From Streptomyces sp. NBC_01255 (GTDB taxonomy: Bacteria > Actinomycetota > Actinomycetes > Streptomycetales > Streptomycetaceae): DNA of 64,000 bases. The notes below the pieces were generated by a model that worked only from the letters and a program-made list of their open reading frames with translations, was not told where the DNA came from and did not search any database. This document shows positions 37,785-46,757 of this stretch, piece after piece. The DNA is taken from the NCBI RefSeq assembly GCF_036226445.1, contig NZ_CP108474.1, positions 2,914,001-2,978,000 of the forward strand, given 5' to 3'. The translations under genes and the position numbers were made by a program. Positions within the stretch are counted from its first letter, which is position 1. The number at the start of each line of letters is the position of its first letter.

Positions 37785-39227
37785 GTGAGTGACACCCCAT
37801 TCGGATTCGGCCTTCCGCCGGAGGAGCCGGAGAACGGCGACGAGGGCAAGAAGAAGGACCCCGCCGGAGGTGGCCAGGGCTCCGGCGGCCAGGGCGGCAA
37901 CCCGTTCGGGGCGAACCCGTTCGGCTTCGGCGGGCTGCCCGGCATGGGCGGCCCCGGCGGCGCGGACAACCCGTTCGCGGCGATGTTCGGCTCGCTGAAC
38001 CCCAACGATCTGGGCGCGGCCTTCCAGCAGCTCGGGCAGATGCTGAGCTACGAGGGCGGTCCCGTGAACTGGGACATGGCCAAGCAGATCGCCCGCCAGG
38101 TGGTCGCCCAGGGCACCGCCGACGGCACCAAGGACGCCAGTGTGGGCCCCGCCGAGAAGGCGGCGGTCGAGGAGGCCGTGCGCCTGGCCGACCTGTGGCT
38201 GGACGGCGTGACCTCGCTGCCCTCGGGCGCGAGCACGGCGGTGGCGTGGAGCCGCGCGGAGTGGGTCGAGGCGACGCTGCCGGCGTGGCAGCAGCTCGTG
38301 GACCCGGTCGCCGAGCGGGTCGGCGCGGCGATGGGCGACGTCCTGCCGGAGGAGATGCAGGCCATGGCCGGCCCGCTGATCGGCATGATGCGCTCCATGG
38401 GCGGCGCCATGTTCGGCCAGCAGATCGGGCAGGCCGTGGGCGCGCTCGCCGGTGAGGTCGTCGGCTCGACCGACGTCGGTCTGCCGCTCGGCCCGGCCGG
38501 GCGCGCGGCGCTGCTCCCGCTGAACGTGGAGGCGTTCGGCAAGGACCTGGGCGTGCCCTCGGACGAGGTGCGGCTCTACCTGGCGCTGCGCGAGGCCGCC
38601 CACCAGCGGCTCTTCGCGCACGTGCCGTGGCTGCGGGCGCATCTGTTCGGCGCGGTCGAGGGGTACGCGCGCGGGATCAAGGTCGACACCTCGAAGCTGG
38701 AGGAGGCGGTGGGCCAGCTCGACCCGACGCACCCCGAGCAACTTCAGGAGGCACTCCAGCAGGGCATGTTCCAGCCGGAGGACACCCCGGAGCAGAAGGC
38801 GGCCCTGGCCCGTCTGGAGACGGCGCTCGCGCTGGTCGAGGGCTGGGTGGACGCGGTGGTCCACGAGGCCGCCAAGTCGCGGCTGACCTCGGCGGACGCG
38901 CTGCGCGAGACGCTGCGCCGGCGCCGGGCGTCGGGTGGTCCCGCCGAGCAGACCTTCGCGACGCTGATCGGTCTGGAGCTGCGTCCGCGGCGGCTGCGGG
39001 ACGCGGCGCGCCTGTGGGCCTCCCTCACGGACGCGCGCGGGGTCGACGGCCGGGACGGTCTGTGGGAGCACCCGGACATGCTGCCGACGGCGACCGACCT
39101 GGACGACCCGGACGGCTTCGTCCACCGCGAGCACCTCGACTTCTCGGAGCTGGACAAGATGCTCGGCGAGGCGGCGAAGGGCGACCCCGGCAAGGGCGAC
39201 GCGGAGGACGGGGACGACAAGGCGTGA
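37785..39227 (+). CDS. Zinc-dependent metalloprotease-like protein, DUF2342 family
   Basis: 480 residues. The N-terminal 65 are Gly/Pro/Asn/Phe-rich (GGNPFGANPFGFGGLPGMG); the rest is the helical DUF2342 coenzyme-F420-biosynthesis-associated / metalloprotease-like domain with LREAAHQRLFAHVPWL and EGWVDAVVHEAA. GTG 37785 has GAGGAAA before it. Its stop overlaps the Nudix start as GTGA, so the two are coupled. Biochemical function of the family is not established. Confidence 0.85.
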   Translation: MSDTPFGFGLPPEEPENGDEGKKKDPAGGGQGSGGQGGNPFGANPFGFGGLPGMGGPGGADNPFAAMFGSLNPNDLGAAFQQLGQMLSYEGGPVNWDMAKQIARQVVAQGTADGTKDASVGPAEKAAVEEAVRLADLWLDGVTSLPSGASTAVAWSRAEWVEATLPAWQQLVDPVAERVGAAMGDVLPEEMQAMAGPLIGMMRSMGGAMFGQQIGQAVGALAGEVVGSTDVGLPLGPAGRAALLPLNVEAFGKDLGVPSDEVRLYLALREAAHQRLFAHVPWLRAHLFGAVEGYARGIKVDTSKLEEAVGQLDPTHPEQLQEALQQGMFQPEDTPEQKAALARLETALALVEGWVDAVVHEAAKSRLTSADALRETLRRRRASGGPAEQTFATLIGLELRPRRLRDAARLWASLTDARGVDGRDGLWEHPDMLPTATDLDDPDGFVHREHLDFSELDKMLGEAAKGDPGKGDAEDGDDKA

Positions 39228-39745
39228 GTCTGCACGATGACGCGGTCCTCGTACTGAAGGAGTACGAGGACCAGCCGGAGCTGCGGGACGTCTACCTGGA
39301 GCACCTCGCGGCCCACCCGGACGGCATGTACAAGCCGTGCGGGGCCGGTCACCTCACGGGGAGCGCGCTGGTGATCGACCCGTCGCGGGGTCAGGTGCTG
39401 CTGACCCTGCACAAGAAGCTGGGCATGTGGCTGCAGATGGGCGGTCACTGCGAGCCGGACGACGTGACGCTGGAGGCGGCCGCGCTGCGCGAGGCGACGG
39501 AGGAGTCCGGGATCGCGGGCCTGACCCTGCTGCCGGGCGGTCCCGTGCGGCTCGACCGGCATCCGATTCCGGCGCCGTGCCACTGGCACCTGGACGTGCA
39601 GTACGCGGCGCTCGCTCCGGCGGGAGCGGCGGCGGAGATCAGCGAGGAGTCGCTGGACCTTCGCTGGTTCCCGTACGAGCAGGTGGCCGGCGTGGCGGAC
39701 ACGTCGGTGGTGCGGCTGGTCGAGAGCACCCTCGCCCGTCTGTGA
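39224..39745 (+). CDS. Nudix hydrolase
   Basis: A 173-residue Nudix protein. The box reads GHCEPDDVTLEAAALREATEE followed by SGI; compared with G-x5-E-x7-RE-x2-EE-x-G it has Asp in place of the first Glu and one extra residue before Arg-Glu, as in some actinomycete relatives. The metal-binding REATEE core is intact. GTG start overlaps the upstream stop. Substrate unknown. Confidence 0.88.
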   Translation: MSLHDDAVLVLKEYEDQPELRDVYLEHLAAHPDGMYKPCGAGHLTGSALVIDPSRGQVLLTLHKKLGMWLQMGGHCEPDDVTLEAAALREATEESGIAGLTLLPGGPVRLDRHPIPAPCHWHLDVQYAALAPAGAAAEISEESLDLRWFPYEQVAGVADTSVVRLVESTLARL

Positions 39746-39754
39746 CGGGACATG

Positions 39755-39790
39755 GGTAAGGGGCGGTCGCCTGGGCGACCGCCCCTTACC
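39755..39790. terminator. Bidirectional terminator between Nudix and AIM24 operons
   Basis: A perfect 17-bp inverted repeat (39755-39771 with 39774-39790) between convergent genes, the longest clean stem in the window apart from the one at 12583. Confidence 0.88.
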
Positions 39791-39802
39791 TGCGTGCCGT
39801 GC

Positions 39803-40558
39803 TCAGTTCCAGGCGTTGTTCTGGTTCTGCGCGTGGGCGCCCTGCTGGCCGGCGCCGAACTGGGCGGCGATGCCCTGGCCGATGGCCGCGTTCTGCGGGG
39901 GCATGACCTCGCTGGGCTGGACGAGGGCGAAGCCCTGGCCGAGGAAGCTGAGCTCCCAGCCCTCGCCCGTGTCACCGCGGCGGCGGCGGACGCTGGAATT
40001 GTGCGTCTGCGCCTGCATCTGGACGCGCAGCCCGGTCGACCAGGCGACGATCGCGTCCGCGTCGACGCTCACGTACTTCTCGGGCGTGACCTGCATCATC
40101 AGCGGCTGGCCCGAGGTCATCAAAGCGACCTTGCCGCGGCCGGAGATGTTGAGCTGGTACTTGCCGGAGCCGGAGATGCCGTACTGGCTGTCGACGGCGA
40201 TGACCTCGGTGTGGAGGGTCGAGTCGAGCGCCAGGACGTAGGCGCTGTCGACGGTCAGCCCTTCCTGGTCGACCTCCACCACGTGGACGTTCTGGGCGAG
40301 GTTGGCGAAGTAGACCGTGCCCTGGCCGGAACAGCGCATCAGGTCGAGACCCTCGCCTGTGCGGGCGCGGGCCCGGCGCTGGTTCGGGGTCTGGTACTCG
40401 CCGTCGAAGTCGACGAGCCCCTGGTACGCGACCATGGCGCCCTTGCGGGCGAGGATGTCGTCCTGCCCGGTCAGGCTGACCCGCAGGAGCTGCGGGTTCT
40501 GGATGACGTACCGCTCCTGGCTCTGCTGTTCGGCGTGGTTGAAAAGCGGGCTCTGCAT
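39803..40558 (-). CDS. AIM24-family protein, third of tandem set
   Basis: A 251-residue AIM24 (TIGR00266-related, tubby-C-like beta barrel) protein with LARKGAMVAYQGLVDF, DLMRCSGQGTVYFA, KVALMTSGQPLMM, DADAIVAWSTGL and the C-terminal GFALVQPSE. The last 35 residues are Gln/Ala/Asn-rich. Last gene of a three-gene minus-strand operon, 19 bases after its neighbour. Function of bacterial AIM24 proteins is unknown; a scaffold or lipid-binding role is possible. Confidence 0.88.
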   Translation of the reverse strand: MQSPLFNHAEQQSQERYVIQNPQLLRVSLTGQDDILARKGAMVAYQGLVDFDGEYQTPNQRRARARTGEGLDLMRCSGQGTVYFANLAQNVHVVEVDQEGLTVDSAYVLALDSTLHTEVIAVDSQYGISGSGKYQLNISGRGKVALMTSGQPLMMQVTPEKYVSVDADAIVAWSTGLRVQMQAQTHNSSVRRRRGDTGEGWELSFLGQGFALVQPSEVMPPQNAAIGQGIAAQFGAGQQGAHAQNQNNAWN

Positions 40559-40577
40559 GGTGTGTTCTCGCTCCCCC

Positions 40578-41258
40578 TCAGCCCCGGACCCGGAGGCGGT
40601 CGGTGCTGTCCTCGCTCGGCTGTACGACGACGATGCCCTGGCCCGAGAAGGCCATCTGCATGGCCTCGCCGCTGCCCCGCCCGATGAGGGAGGAGGCCTT
40701 GAAGCTGCGCTTGCCCTTGACCTTGAGCGACGGCGACCAGGCGACGAGCGCGTCGGGGTCGACGTACGTCTCGTCCTCGCCGCGACCGCAGTCGACGACG
40801 ATCGGCGTGCCGCGCGAGGTGAGCGCGACCCAGCCCGTACCGGCGATCTCCACGTTGAACAGGCCCTGGCCGGCGAACTTGGCGAGTCCCTTGACCCGCT
40901 CGACGCCCCACTGGAGGTGCGCGTCGAAGGCGAGGAGGTTGGTGCCGTTGACGGACAGGGAGTCGTTCTGGAGGTTGATCACGACGACGTCCGCGCCGTA
41001 GTCGGCGAGGTAGAGCAGTCCGTCGCCGGAGCACTTCATGATCGGCGTGCCCTCGCCCGTGGCCCACTCCTTGGCGACCTGGCGGACGGCGGGCGGGTTG
41101 GGCTCGTAGGTGATGAAGCCCTCGTAGGCGACCATCGAGCCGGTCCGCGCGTACAGCTCCTGGCCGGAGGCCATGGCGACCTTCAGCATGGTGCGGCCGT
41201 GGTTTTCCATCCGGGCCGTTACGGGGGTCGGGACGTAGCCCGCGAGTTGCTGGTTCAT
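40578..41258 (-). CDS. AIM24-family protein, second of tandem set
   Basis: A 226-residue AIM24 domain protein (YARTGSMVAYEGFITY, PIMKCSGDGLLYLADYG, DALVAWSPSLKVK, GIVVVQPSE). Its ATG is 14 bases after the TerD-AIM24 stop with a purine-rich SD (GGGAGCCCGAAG). Paralogous to the flanking genes along its whole length. Confidence 0.88.
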   Translation of the reverse strand: MNQQLAGYVPTPVTARMENHGRTMLKVAMASGQELYARTGSMVAYEGFITYEPNPPAVRQVAKEWATGEGTPIMKCSGDGLLYLADYGADVVVINLQNDSLSVNGTNLLAFDAHLQWGVERVKGLAKFAGQGLFNVEIAGTGWVALTSRGTPIVVDCGRGEDETYVDPDALVAWSPSLKVKGKRSFKASSLIGRGSGEAMQMAFSGQGIVVVQPSEDSTDRLRVRG

Positions 41259-41272
41259 GACTTCGGGCTCCC

Positions 41273-42970
41273 TCAGACCTCGTAGGGCTGGACGACGATG
41301 AAATTGCCGGGGGCGCCCCGGAACTGGAGGTTCACGGTCTCTCCGCTGTGGCCCGGGTAGGCGTTGCGGCGGAGCCGCACCTGGCTGGAGAGGATGACCT
41401 GGGACGCGGACGACCAGGCCACCACGGCGTTGCAGTCGGCGAAGGTGGTCGGCGTGACGGGCAGGACCACGGGGATGCCGTGGGTCTTCACGACGACGGT
41501 GCCGGTGCCCTGGAACTGCATGGTGAACAGGGCTCCGCCGGGGATGCCGTGCCCCTCGATGCGGCGGACCTCGTACTGGAGGGACTCGTCGAACGCGAGG
41601 ACGTTCTCCGCGGAGACGCAGATGCCGTCGCCCTGGAGCTCGATCGGGTGCAGATGGGCGCCTTCCTCGGCGAGGAAGACCTGGCCGCGGCCGGAGCACC
41701 GCATCAGCTGCATCTCCTGGCCGGTGGCGTTGCCGACGATCCGGCCCGCGAAGCCCGCGCCCTTGTGGGAGAAGTCGACCTTGCCCTGGTACATGACCAT
41801 GGAGCCCTGCCGGGCGAGGACGGGGGTGCCGCCCATGGCGAGGTCGACCCGCATGAGCTGCTGGTTCTGCGGGGTCCACCGGGCGCCGGTGGCGGTCTCC
41901 TTGAACGGCGCGAGCGCGGCGGCGAGCCCCGCGCCGGTGGCCGGGACGCCCTGCGGGACGCCCGCGGGCTGCTGCCCGAACTGCGGCTGCTGGCCGTACG
42001 GGCCGGGAGCCGGCTGCCCGTAGGGGGGCTGCTGCGGCGGCTGGCCCTGGCCCGGGTACGGGCCGGGGGCCTGCCCCGGGATCTGGCCGGGGTACTGCCC
42101 CGGGGCCTGACCCGGGACCTGGCCGGGGTACTGCCCTGGGGCCTGACCCGGGACCTGGCCGTACTGCGGCGGCTGCGGAGGCTGTCCGTACGGGGCGGGG
42201 GCCGGCGCGGGCGGCGGGACCTGTGCGGGCGCCATCGGCGCCACCATCGTGGGCGCCGTGTGGACCGGCTGCGCCGGCGCGACGGGCGCGGGCGGGGCCG
42301 GCGGGGCACCGAACGCGGGCGCCGGGACGGGCGGCTGGGGCGCGGCCGGTGCAGGCGCGCCGAAGGCCGGGGGTGCGGCCGCCTGCTGCGGCGGGGCGAA
42401 GCCGGGTGCCGGGGCCTGCGCCTGCGGCGCCGCGGGCTCCTCCTCGGCGACCTCGCCGCCGAAGTTCCGCAGGAGCGCGTCCAGGCCTCCGTCGAAGCCC
42501 TGGCCGACGGCGGCGAACCGCCAGACGTCCTTGAGGTAGAAGTCGCCGAGCATCACCGCGCGCTCGGTGGAGAACTCCGCGCCCGTGAAGGCGTACCGGG
42601 CGACTTCCTCACCGCCCGCCACGATCCGCAGGTGGCCGGGGCCGACCTGGGACATCTGGCCGGCGCCGTCGATCGTCGCGGTGAACGACAGCTTGTGGAT
42701 GTTCGCCGGGATGCGGTCGAGGGTGACGCGGAAGGACTCGGTGTCACCGGACTGGGCACCGAGCAGCTGGATGGACTCCTCAGGCGACTTCGGCTGGTTG
42801 AAGAAGACGAAGTAGCGGTCGTCCGAGAGCCTCTCGTCCGCGTCGAGTCCGAAGCAGCTGATGTCGAAGCTGAGTCCGGGCGCCGCGATCTGCACACCCA
42901 CGTACAGATCGGTTCCCGCGGTCAGATCGCTGATCTTGGCCTTGTGGCCGCGTTGGAATTCCCTGGCCAT
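41273..42970 (-). CDS. TerD-AIM24 fusion protein
   Basis: 565 residues in three parts: an N-terminal TerD domain (1-175; LDADERLSDDRYFVFFNQP, AIDGAGQM-like region, LGDFYLKDVWRFAAVGQGF) of the calcium-binding tellurite/stress family, a Pro/Gln/Ala linker of about 180 residues, and a C-terminal AIM24 domain (LARQGSMVMYQGKVDF, MRCSGRGQVFLAEEG, NAVVAWSSASQV, FIVVQPYEV). The linker includes three 12-residue units QVPGQAPGQYPG. First gene of the AIM24 operon. TerD-AIM24 fusion physically links a calcium/stress module to the two stand-alone AIM24 proteins. ATG 42970. Confidence 0.9.
   Translation of the reverse strand: MAREFQRGHKAKISDLTAGTDLYVGVQIAAPGLSFDISCFGLDADERLSDDRYFVFFNQPKSPEESIQLLGAQSGDTESFRVTLDRIPANIHKLSFTATIDGAGQMSQVGPGHLRIVAGGEEVARYAFTGAEFSTERAVMLGDFYLKDVWRFAAVGQGFDGGLDALLRNFGGEVAEEEPAAPQAQAPAPGFAPPQQAAAPPAFGAPAPAAPQPPVPAPAFGAPPAPPAPVAPAQPVHTAPTMVAPMAPAQVPPPAPAPAPYGQPPQPPQYGQVPGQAPGQYPGQVPGQAPGQYPGQIPGQAPGPYPGQGQPPQQPPYGQPAPGPYGQQPQFGQQPAGVPQGVPATGAGLAAALAPFKETATGARWTPQNQQLMRVDLAMGGTPVLARQGSMVMYQGKVDFSHKGAGFAGRIVGNATGQEMQLMRCSGRGQVFLAEEGAHLHPIELQGDGICVSAENVLAFDESLQYEVRRIEGHGIPGGALFTMQFQGTGTVVVKTHGIPVVLPVTPTTFADCNAVVAWSSASQVILSSQVRLRRNAYPGHSGETVNLQFRGAPGNFIVVQPYEV
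42053..42160. repeat. Three 36-bp tandem repeats inside the TerD-AIM24 linker
   Basis: Units 42125-42160, 42089-42124 and 42053-42088 encode QVPGQAPGQYPG twice and QIPGQAPGPYPG once. Units 1 and 2 differ at a single base, showing recent slippage or duplication. Confidence 0.85.
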
Positions 42971-43101
42971 GCGTAACGACCGTCCCCCATCCCGAATGGC
43001 GAATGCTCGCGCCAGGCTAACCGCTGAGTGCGACATTGAGACAGGGCAGGTCGTTTTCGGTACGGAATCGGGAAACACGCGCGCAGCCGGTATCGGCCGT
43101 G

Positions 43102-43677
43102 TCACTCCTCGCGAGCGCCCGGGAGGTGCGGGAGCCGGTCGGCGGCGACCACGCCCTCCAGGTAGCCGCGGGCCCGCTCGGTGCGCGGGTACGCCTCCAG
43201 GAGCCGCCAGAACCTGGGGCCGTGGCCAGGGACGAGCAGATGGGCCAGCTCGTGCAGGAGGACGTAGTCGACGACGTACTCGGGCATGCCCTGGAGCCGG
43301 TGGGAGAGCCGGATGCTTCCCTCGGACGGGGTGCAGGAGCCCCAGCGGGTGTTCTGGTTGGTGACCCAGCGGACGGAGCCGGGGCGCGCCCGGCCGCCGT
43401 AGTACTGGTCGGACAGGCGCAGGGCCCGCTCGGTGAGCTCGCGGTCGCCGAGGACGCTCCGGCTCTCCTGGGCGGCGAGCTTGTCCAGCATCACGGTGAC
43501 CCAGCGCTGCTCCTCCGCCTCCGACATGCGGGCGGGGATGAGCACGATGGTCCGGTCGCCCTCGCGGTAGGCGGAGACGGTTCTGCTGCGCCGGGCGCTT
43601 CTGCGGACCTCGACCGCACTCGTCCCCGAGCCGCGGGGCGGCTTGCTGGTCACGCTGCGCTGTGGGTCGGCGGGCAC
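43102..43677 (-). CDS. YgjP-like M48/SprT-type metallopeptidase (DUF45)
   Basis: About 191 residues with the DUF45 features NTRWGSCTPSEGSIRLSHRL and the zinc motif LLHELAHLLVPGHGPRFW (HExxH plus a later His). The N-terminal 40 residues are basic and poorly conserved; GTG 43677 is a guess, with the frame open up to ATG 43761. Function unknown. It is transcribed away from the ThiF-like gene. Confidence 0.82.
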   Translation of the reverse strand: MPADPQRSVTSKPPRGSGTSAVEVRRSARRSRTVSAYREGDRTIVLIPARMSEAEEQRWVTVMLDKLAAQESRSVLGDRELTERALRLSDQYYGGRARPGSVRWVTNQNTRWGSCTPSEGSIRLSHRLQGMPEYVVDYVLLHELAHLLVPGHGPRFWRLLEAYPRTERARGYLEGVVAADRLPHLPGAREE

Positions 43678-43898
43678 GGCCCCGACGTTACCCGCTGACC
43701 GTGGGGGAAGTCCTCCCTCCGGAGTCGTTTCGGGAAGGATCCGACCCTGCCGTTTCGGCACCGCGCACCATTCGAATGACTAATCCCCTGGCCTGTGGAC
43801 AACTTTCGGCGGCCTTCGCGGCTGCGGGGCATTCTCGCTTCAGGGCGACGGAAGAGCCGTTGTCGATCTTGAATGCGGTCATGGGCGGGGGCGGGGAA

Positions 43899-45050
43899 AT
43901 GCATCCGATGGTGAAACCGGCGCTGCGACGCGCCTGGCGCAGTCTCCAGTGCGTCCAGTTCGGGATCACCCCCGCGCACGCGGTGGTGCTGAGCCCGGTC
44001 GACACGGGCACCGGGGAGCTCCTCGCGCTGCTCGACGGCACCCGGGGGACGGAGCTGCTGCGGGCCGAGGCGCGGGCCCGCGGTCTGCCGGACGGACATC
44101 TGGAGGCGCTCCTCGGCCGGCTGGCGGCGGCCGGGCTCCTCGCGGACGCCTCGAACGGGCGGCCGGGGAAGGCGGGTCCGGGCGCCGGCGCGGTGGACCC
44201 GGCACTCGATCCGCTCCGCGCCGACCTGGCCTCGCTCTCCGTCGTCCACCGCGAGCCCGACCGGGCGGTGCGGACCCTGACCGCCCGGCGGGCCCTGCGC
44301 GTCCAGGTCCGCGGGGCGGGGCGGGTGGGGGCGATGGTGGCGGCCCTGCTGTCCGCGGCGGGCGTGGGCACGGTCGAGGTGCTGGACTCCGGCCGGGTCG
44401 AGCCATGGGAGACCGCCCCGGGCGGACTGCCGGCCGAGGCCGCCGGCGAGCGCCGGGCGACGGCGGCCCGGCGCCTGGTGAGCCGCTGGGCACGGGGTGG
44501 CGCCGGCAGAGCCGGAGCGCCCCCACCGGGTGACGGCCGGGGCACGCCCGGCCTTTCACTCGTCGTGGTGACACCGCGCGACGGTCTCGGCGCGTACGTC
44601 CCCGACCCGCTGCCGGCCGGACCGTGGATCGCGACGGGCACGCCCCACCTGTACGCGGGGGTGCTGGAGGCGACGGGGACGGTCGGGCCGCTCGTCCTGC
44701 CGGGTGGGACGGCCTGCGCCCGCTGCCTCCAGGAGGAGCTGACGGACCGGGAGCCCGTCCGGCCCCGGCTCCTCGCCCAGTGGCGCTCGGGCGCACCGCA
44801 TCCGCTGCCCGCCTGCGATCTGGCGCTGGCGACGGCCGTGGCGGGGCTCGCCGCCGCGCACGCGCTCGCGTTCCTGGACGGGGATTTGCCGGCCTCGACG
44901 GGCGCGCGCTGGGAGGTGTCACTGCCGCTGTTGGAGTGGCGGACGGAGCGTCTGCGGCCGCGCCCTGACTGCCCGTGCGGGGCGGCGCGCGACGGAGAAG
45001 GGGAGCGCACCTCGGCAGCCGGAAGCGCGCAGGACACAATGGCGGGGTAA
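43899..45050 (+). CDS. ThiF/E1-like protein related to TOMM cyclodehydratase docking subunits
   Basis: 383 residues: an N-terminal winged-helix-like part (residues 5-95), a Rossmann ThiF-like core (RVQVRGAGRVGAMVAALLSA, TVEVLDSGRV) and a C-terminal zinc site (GGTACARCLQEEL, late CPCGA). The ATP-binding Arg and Asp of true adenylating E1 enzymes are not obvious, as in the TOMM (thiazole/oxazole-modified peptide) precursor-binding partners. No YcaO, dehydrogenase or precursor peptide gene is close. ATG 43899 lies after a GGGGCGGGGA tract; other in-frame starts lie upstream. Confidence 0.8.
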   Translation: MHPMVKPALRRAWRSLQCVQFGITPAHAVVLSPVDTGTGELLALLDGTRGTELLRAEARARGLPDGHLEALLGRLAAAGLLADASNGRPGKAGPGAGAVDPALDPLRADLASLSVVHREPDRAVRTLTARRALRVQVRGAGRVGAMVAALLSAAGVGTVEVLDSGRVEPWETAPGGLPAEAAGERRATAARRLVSRWARGGAGRAGAPPPGDGRGTPGLSLVVVTPRDGLGAYVPDPLPAGPWIATGTPHLYAGVLEATGTVGPLVLPGGTACARCLQEELTDREPVRPRLLAQWRSGAPHPLPACDLALATAVAGLAAAHALAFLDGDLPASTGARWEVSLPLLEWRTERLRPRPDCPCGAARDGEGERTSAAGSAQDTMAG

Positions 45051-45091
45051 CGGCCCTGCGCGACACGGCAGTCTGGGAATTGGAGGGGCGC

Positions 45092-46441
45092 ATGTCTGAT
45101 CTTCCCCGGAAGGCGGTCACCCGGACCGCCAAGTTGGCCGCGTTGCCGCTCGGCTTCGCCGGGCGGGCCACGTGGGGCCTGGGCAAACGGATCGGCGGCA
45201 AGTCCGCCGAGCTGGTCGCCCGCGAGCTCCAGCAGCGCACGGCCGAGCAGCTGTTCAAGGTGCTCGGCGAGCTGAAGGGCGGGGCCATGAAACTGGGTCA
45301 GGCGCTGTCCGTCTTCGAGTCGGCCCTCCCGGAGGAGGTCGCCGGACCGTACCGGGCGGCGCTGACGAAGCTTCAGGACGCGGCGCCGCCGATGCCGACG
45401 TCCACCGTCCACGCGGTCCTCGGCGAGCGGCTCGGGGAGAACTGGCGTGAGCTGTTCCTGGAGTTCGAGGACAAGCCGGCGGCGGCTGCCTCGATCGGGC
45501 AGGTGCACCGGGCGGTCTGGCACGACGGCCGCGAGGTCGCGGTGAAGGTGCAGTACCCGGGCGCCGGGGAGGCACTGCTCTCGGACCTGACCCAGTTGAG
45601 CCGCTTCGCCCGGCTCCTCGGGCCGCTCGTGCCGGGGATGGACATCAAGCCGCTGATCACCGAGATGCGGGACCGGGTCTCCGAGGAGCTGGACTACGCC
45701 CTGGAGGCGACGTCCCAGCGGGAGCACGCGGAGGTGTTCGCGGACGATCCCGACGTGGTCGTACCGGCGGTGGTGCACCAGTCGGAGCAGGTCCTCGTGA
45801 CCGAGTGGATGGACGGGATCCCGCTCTCGGAGGTGATCGCGGACGGCACGGAGGCCCAGCGGGACCGGGCGGGGCAGCTGCTGGCCCGCTTCCTCTTCTC
45901 CGGCCCCGCGCGCACCGGCCTGCTCCATGCCGACCCGCACCCGGGGAACTTCCGGCTGCTGCCGGGCGCCGAGGGGGACGAGGATCCGGCGAGCTGGCGC
46001 CTCGGCGTCCTCGACTTCGGCACCGTGGACCGGCTCCCGGGCGGGCTGCCGGAGACGATCGGCGTGTGTCTGCGGATGACGCTCGCCGGTGAGGCCGAGA
46101 CCGTCTACGAACTGCTCCGCGCGGAGGGGTTCGTCAAGGATTCCGTCGCCCTCGACCCGGACGCGGTCCTCGCGTACCTGCTGCCGATCATCGAACCGGC
46201 CGAGGCGGAGACGTTCCTGTTCACCCGCGGCTGGCTCCGCGCCCAGGCCGCCCGGATCGCCGACCCCCGCTCCCCCGCCCACCAGCTGGGCAAGCAGCTC
46301 AACCTGCCGCCCTCGTACCTGTTGATACACCGTGTGACGTTGAGCACCATCGGGGTGCTGTGCCAGCTCAACGCGACGGTACGGCTCCGGGACGAGCTGG
46401 AGGAGTGGCTGCCCGGCTTCGTCGCGCCGGACACCGACTGA
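45092..46441 (+). CDS. ABC1/UbiB-family atypical kinase
   Basis: A 449-residue AarF/UbiB protein kinase-like protein. The family KxGQ motif GGAMKLGQALSVF, the Ala-rich loop AAASIGQVH, the catalytic HADPHPGNF and DFGTVD are all present. UbiB-type kinases are ATPases linked to quinone or lipid transport. GGAGGGG precedes the ATG. Downstream of the ThiF-like gene by 41 bases, same strand, so perhaps co-transcribed. Confidence 0.93.
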   Translation: MSDLPRKAVTRTAKLAALPLGFAGRATWGLGKRIGGKSAELVARELQQRTAEQLFKVLGELKGGAMKLGQALSVFESALPEEVAGPYRAALTKLQDAAPPMPTSTVHAVLGERLGENWRELFLEFEDKPAAAASIGQVHRAVWHDGREVAVKVQYPGAGEALLSDLTQLSRFARLLGPLVPGMDIKPLITEMRDRVSEELDYALEATSQREHAEVFADDPDVVVPAVVHQSEQVLVTEWMDGIPLSEVIADGTEAQRDRAGQLLARFLFSGPARTGLLHADPHPGNFRLLPGAEGDEDPASWRLGVLDFGTVDRLPGGLPETIGVCLRMTLAGEAETVYELLRAEGFVKDSVALDPDAVLAYLLPIIEPAEAETFLFTRGWLRAQAARIADPRSPAHQLGKQLNLPPSYLLIHRVTLSTIGVLCQLNATVRLRDELEEWLPGFVAPDTD

Positions 46442-46460
46442 GGCCGGCCGAGAGGGCCGG

Positions 46461-46643
46461 TCACCACCAGGCGGAGTCGAGCCGGCCCTCGATCGCGCGG
46501 ATGTTGGCGCGGGCGCAGTCCTCGCAGAAGTACTCGCGCCGGCCGTTCTCCACCGAACACGTCCAGGTCAGCGGAAGGGTGTCGGTGGTCTTGCCGCAGC
46601 GCGCGCAGGCGAGGGGTGCCTCGGGAGTACGGGCGTCGTTCAC
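46461..46643 (-). CDS. Small zinc-ribbon protein
   Basis: A 60-residue protein with two CxxC motifs (ACARCGK and FCEDCAR) and the ending IRAIEGRLDSAWW. The two-CxxC spacing fits a structural zinc ribbon. GTG 46643 is used since the conserved part (NDARTPEAPLACARCG) begins there. Function unknown. It is convergent with the ABC1 kinase, 19 bases apart. Confidence 0.8.
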   Translation of the reverse strand: MNDARTPEAPLACARCGKTTDTLPLTWTCSVENGRREYFCEDCARANIRAIEGRLDSAWW

Positions 46644-46690
46644 CCTCGTGACGATAGCCCGGCGAAGGCGCCTCGGCCCGGGCAACGCAC

Positions 46691-46724
46691 CGCGGGGGCC
46701 GGTCCGTTCGGACCGGCCCCCGCG
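46691..46724 (-). terminator. Terminator downstream of the whiB7 operon
   Basis: A perfect 15-bp stem (46691-46705 with 46710-46724, loop GTTC), 33 bases after the stop of the gene at 46758-47081. Confidence 0.85.
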
Positions 46725-46757
46725 GGCGCGCCCCTGAGGGCGCGGGGTGGAAACCCC

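Noticed and set aside
43899..46441. Complete thiazole/oxazole peptide biosynthesis cluster
   Set aside because: Only the ThiF-like partner is present; no YcaO, flavin dehydrogenase or precursor peptide in the flanks.
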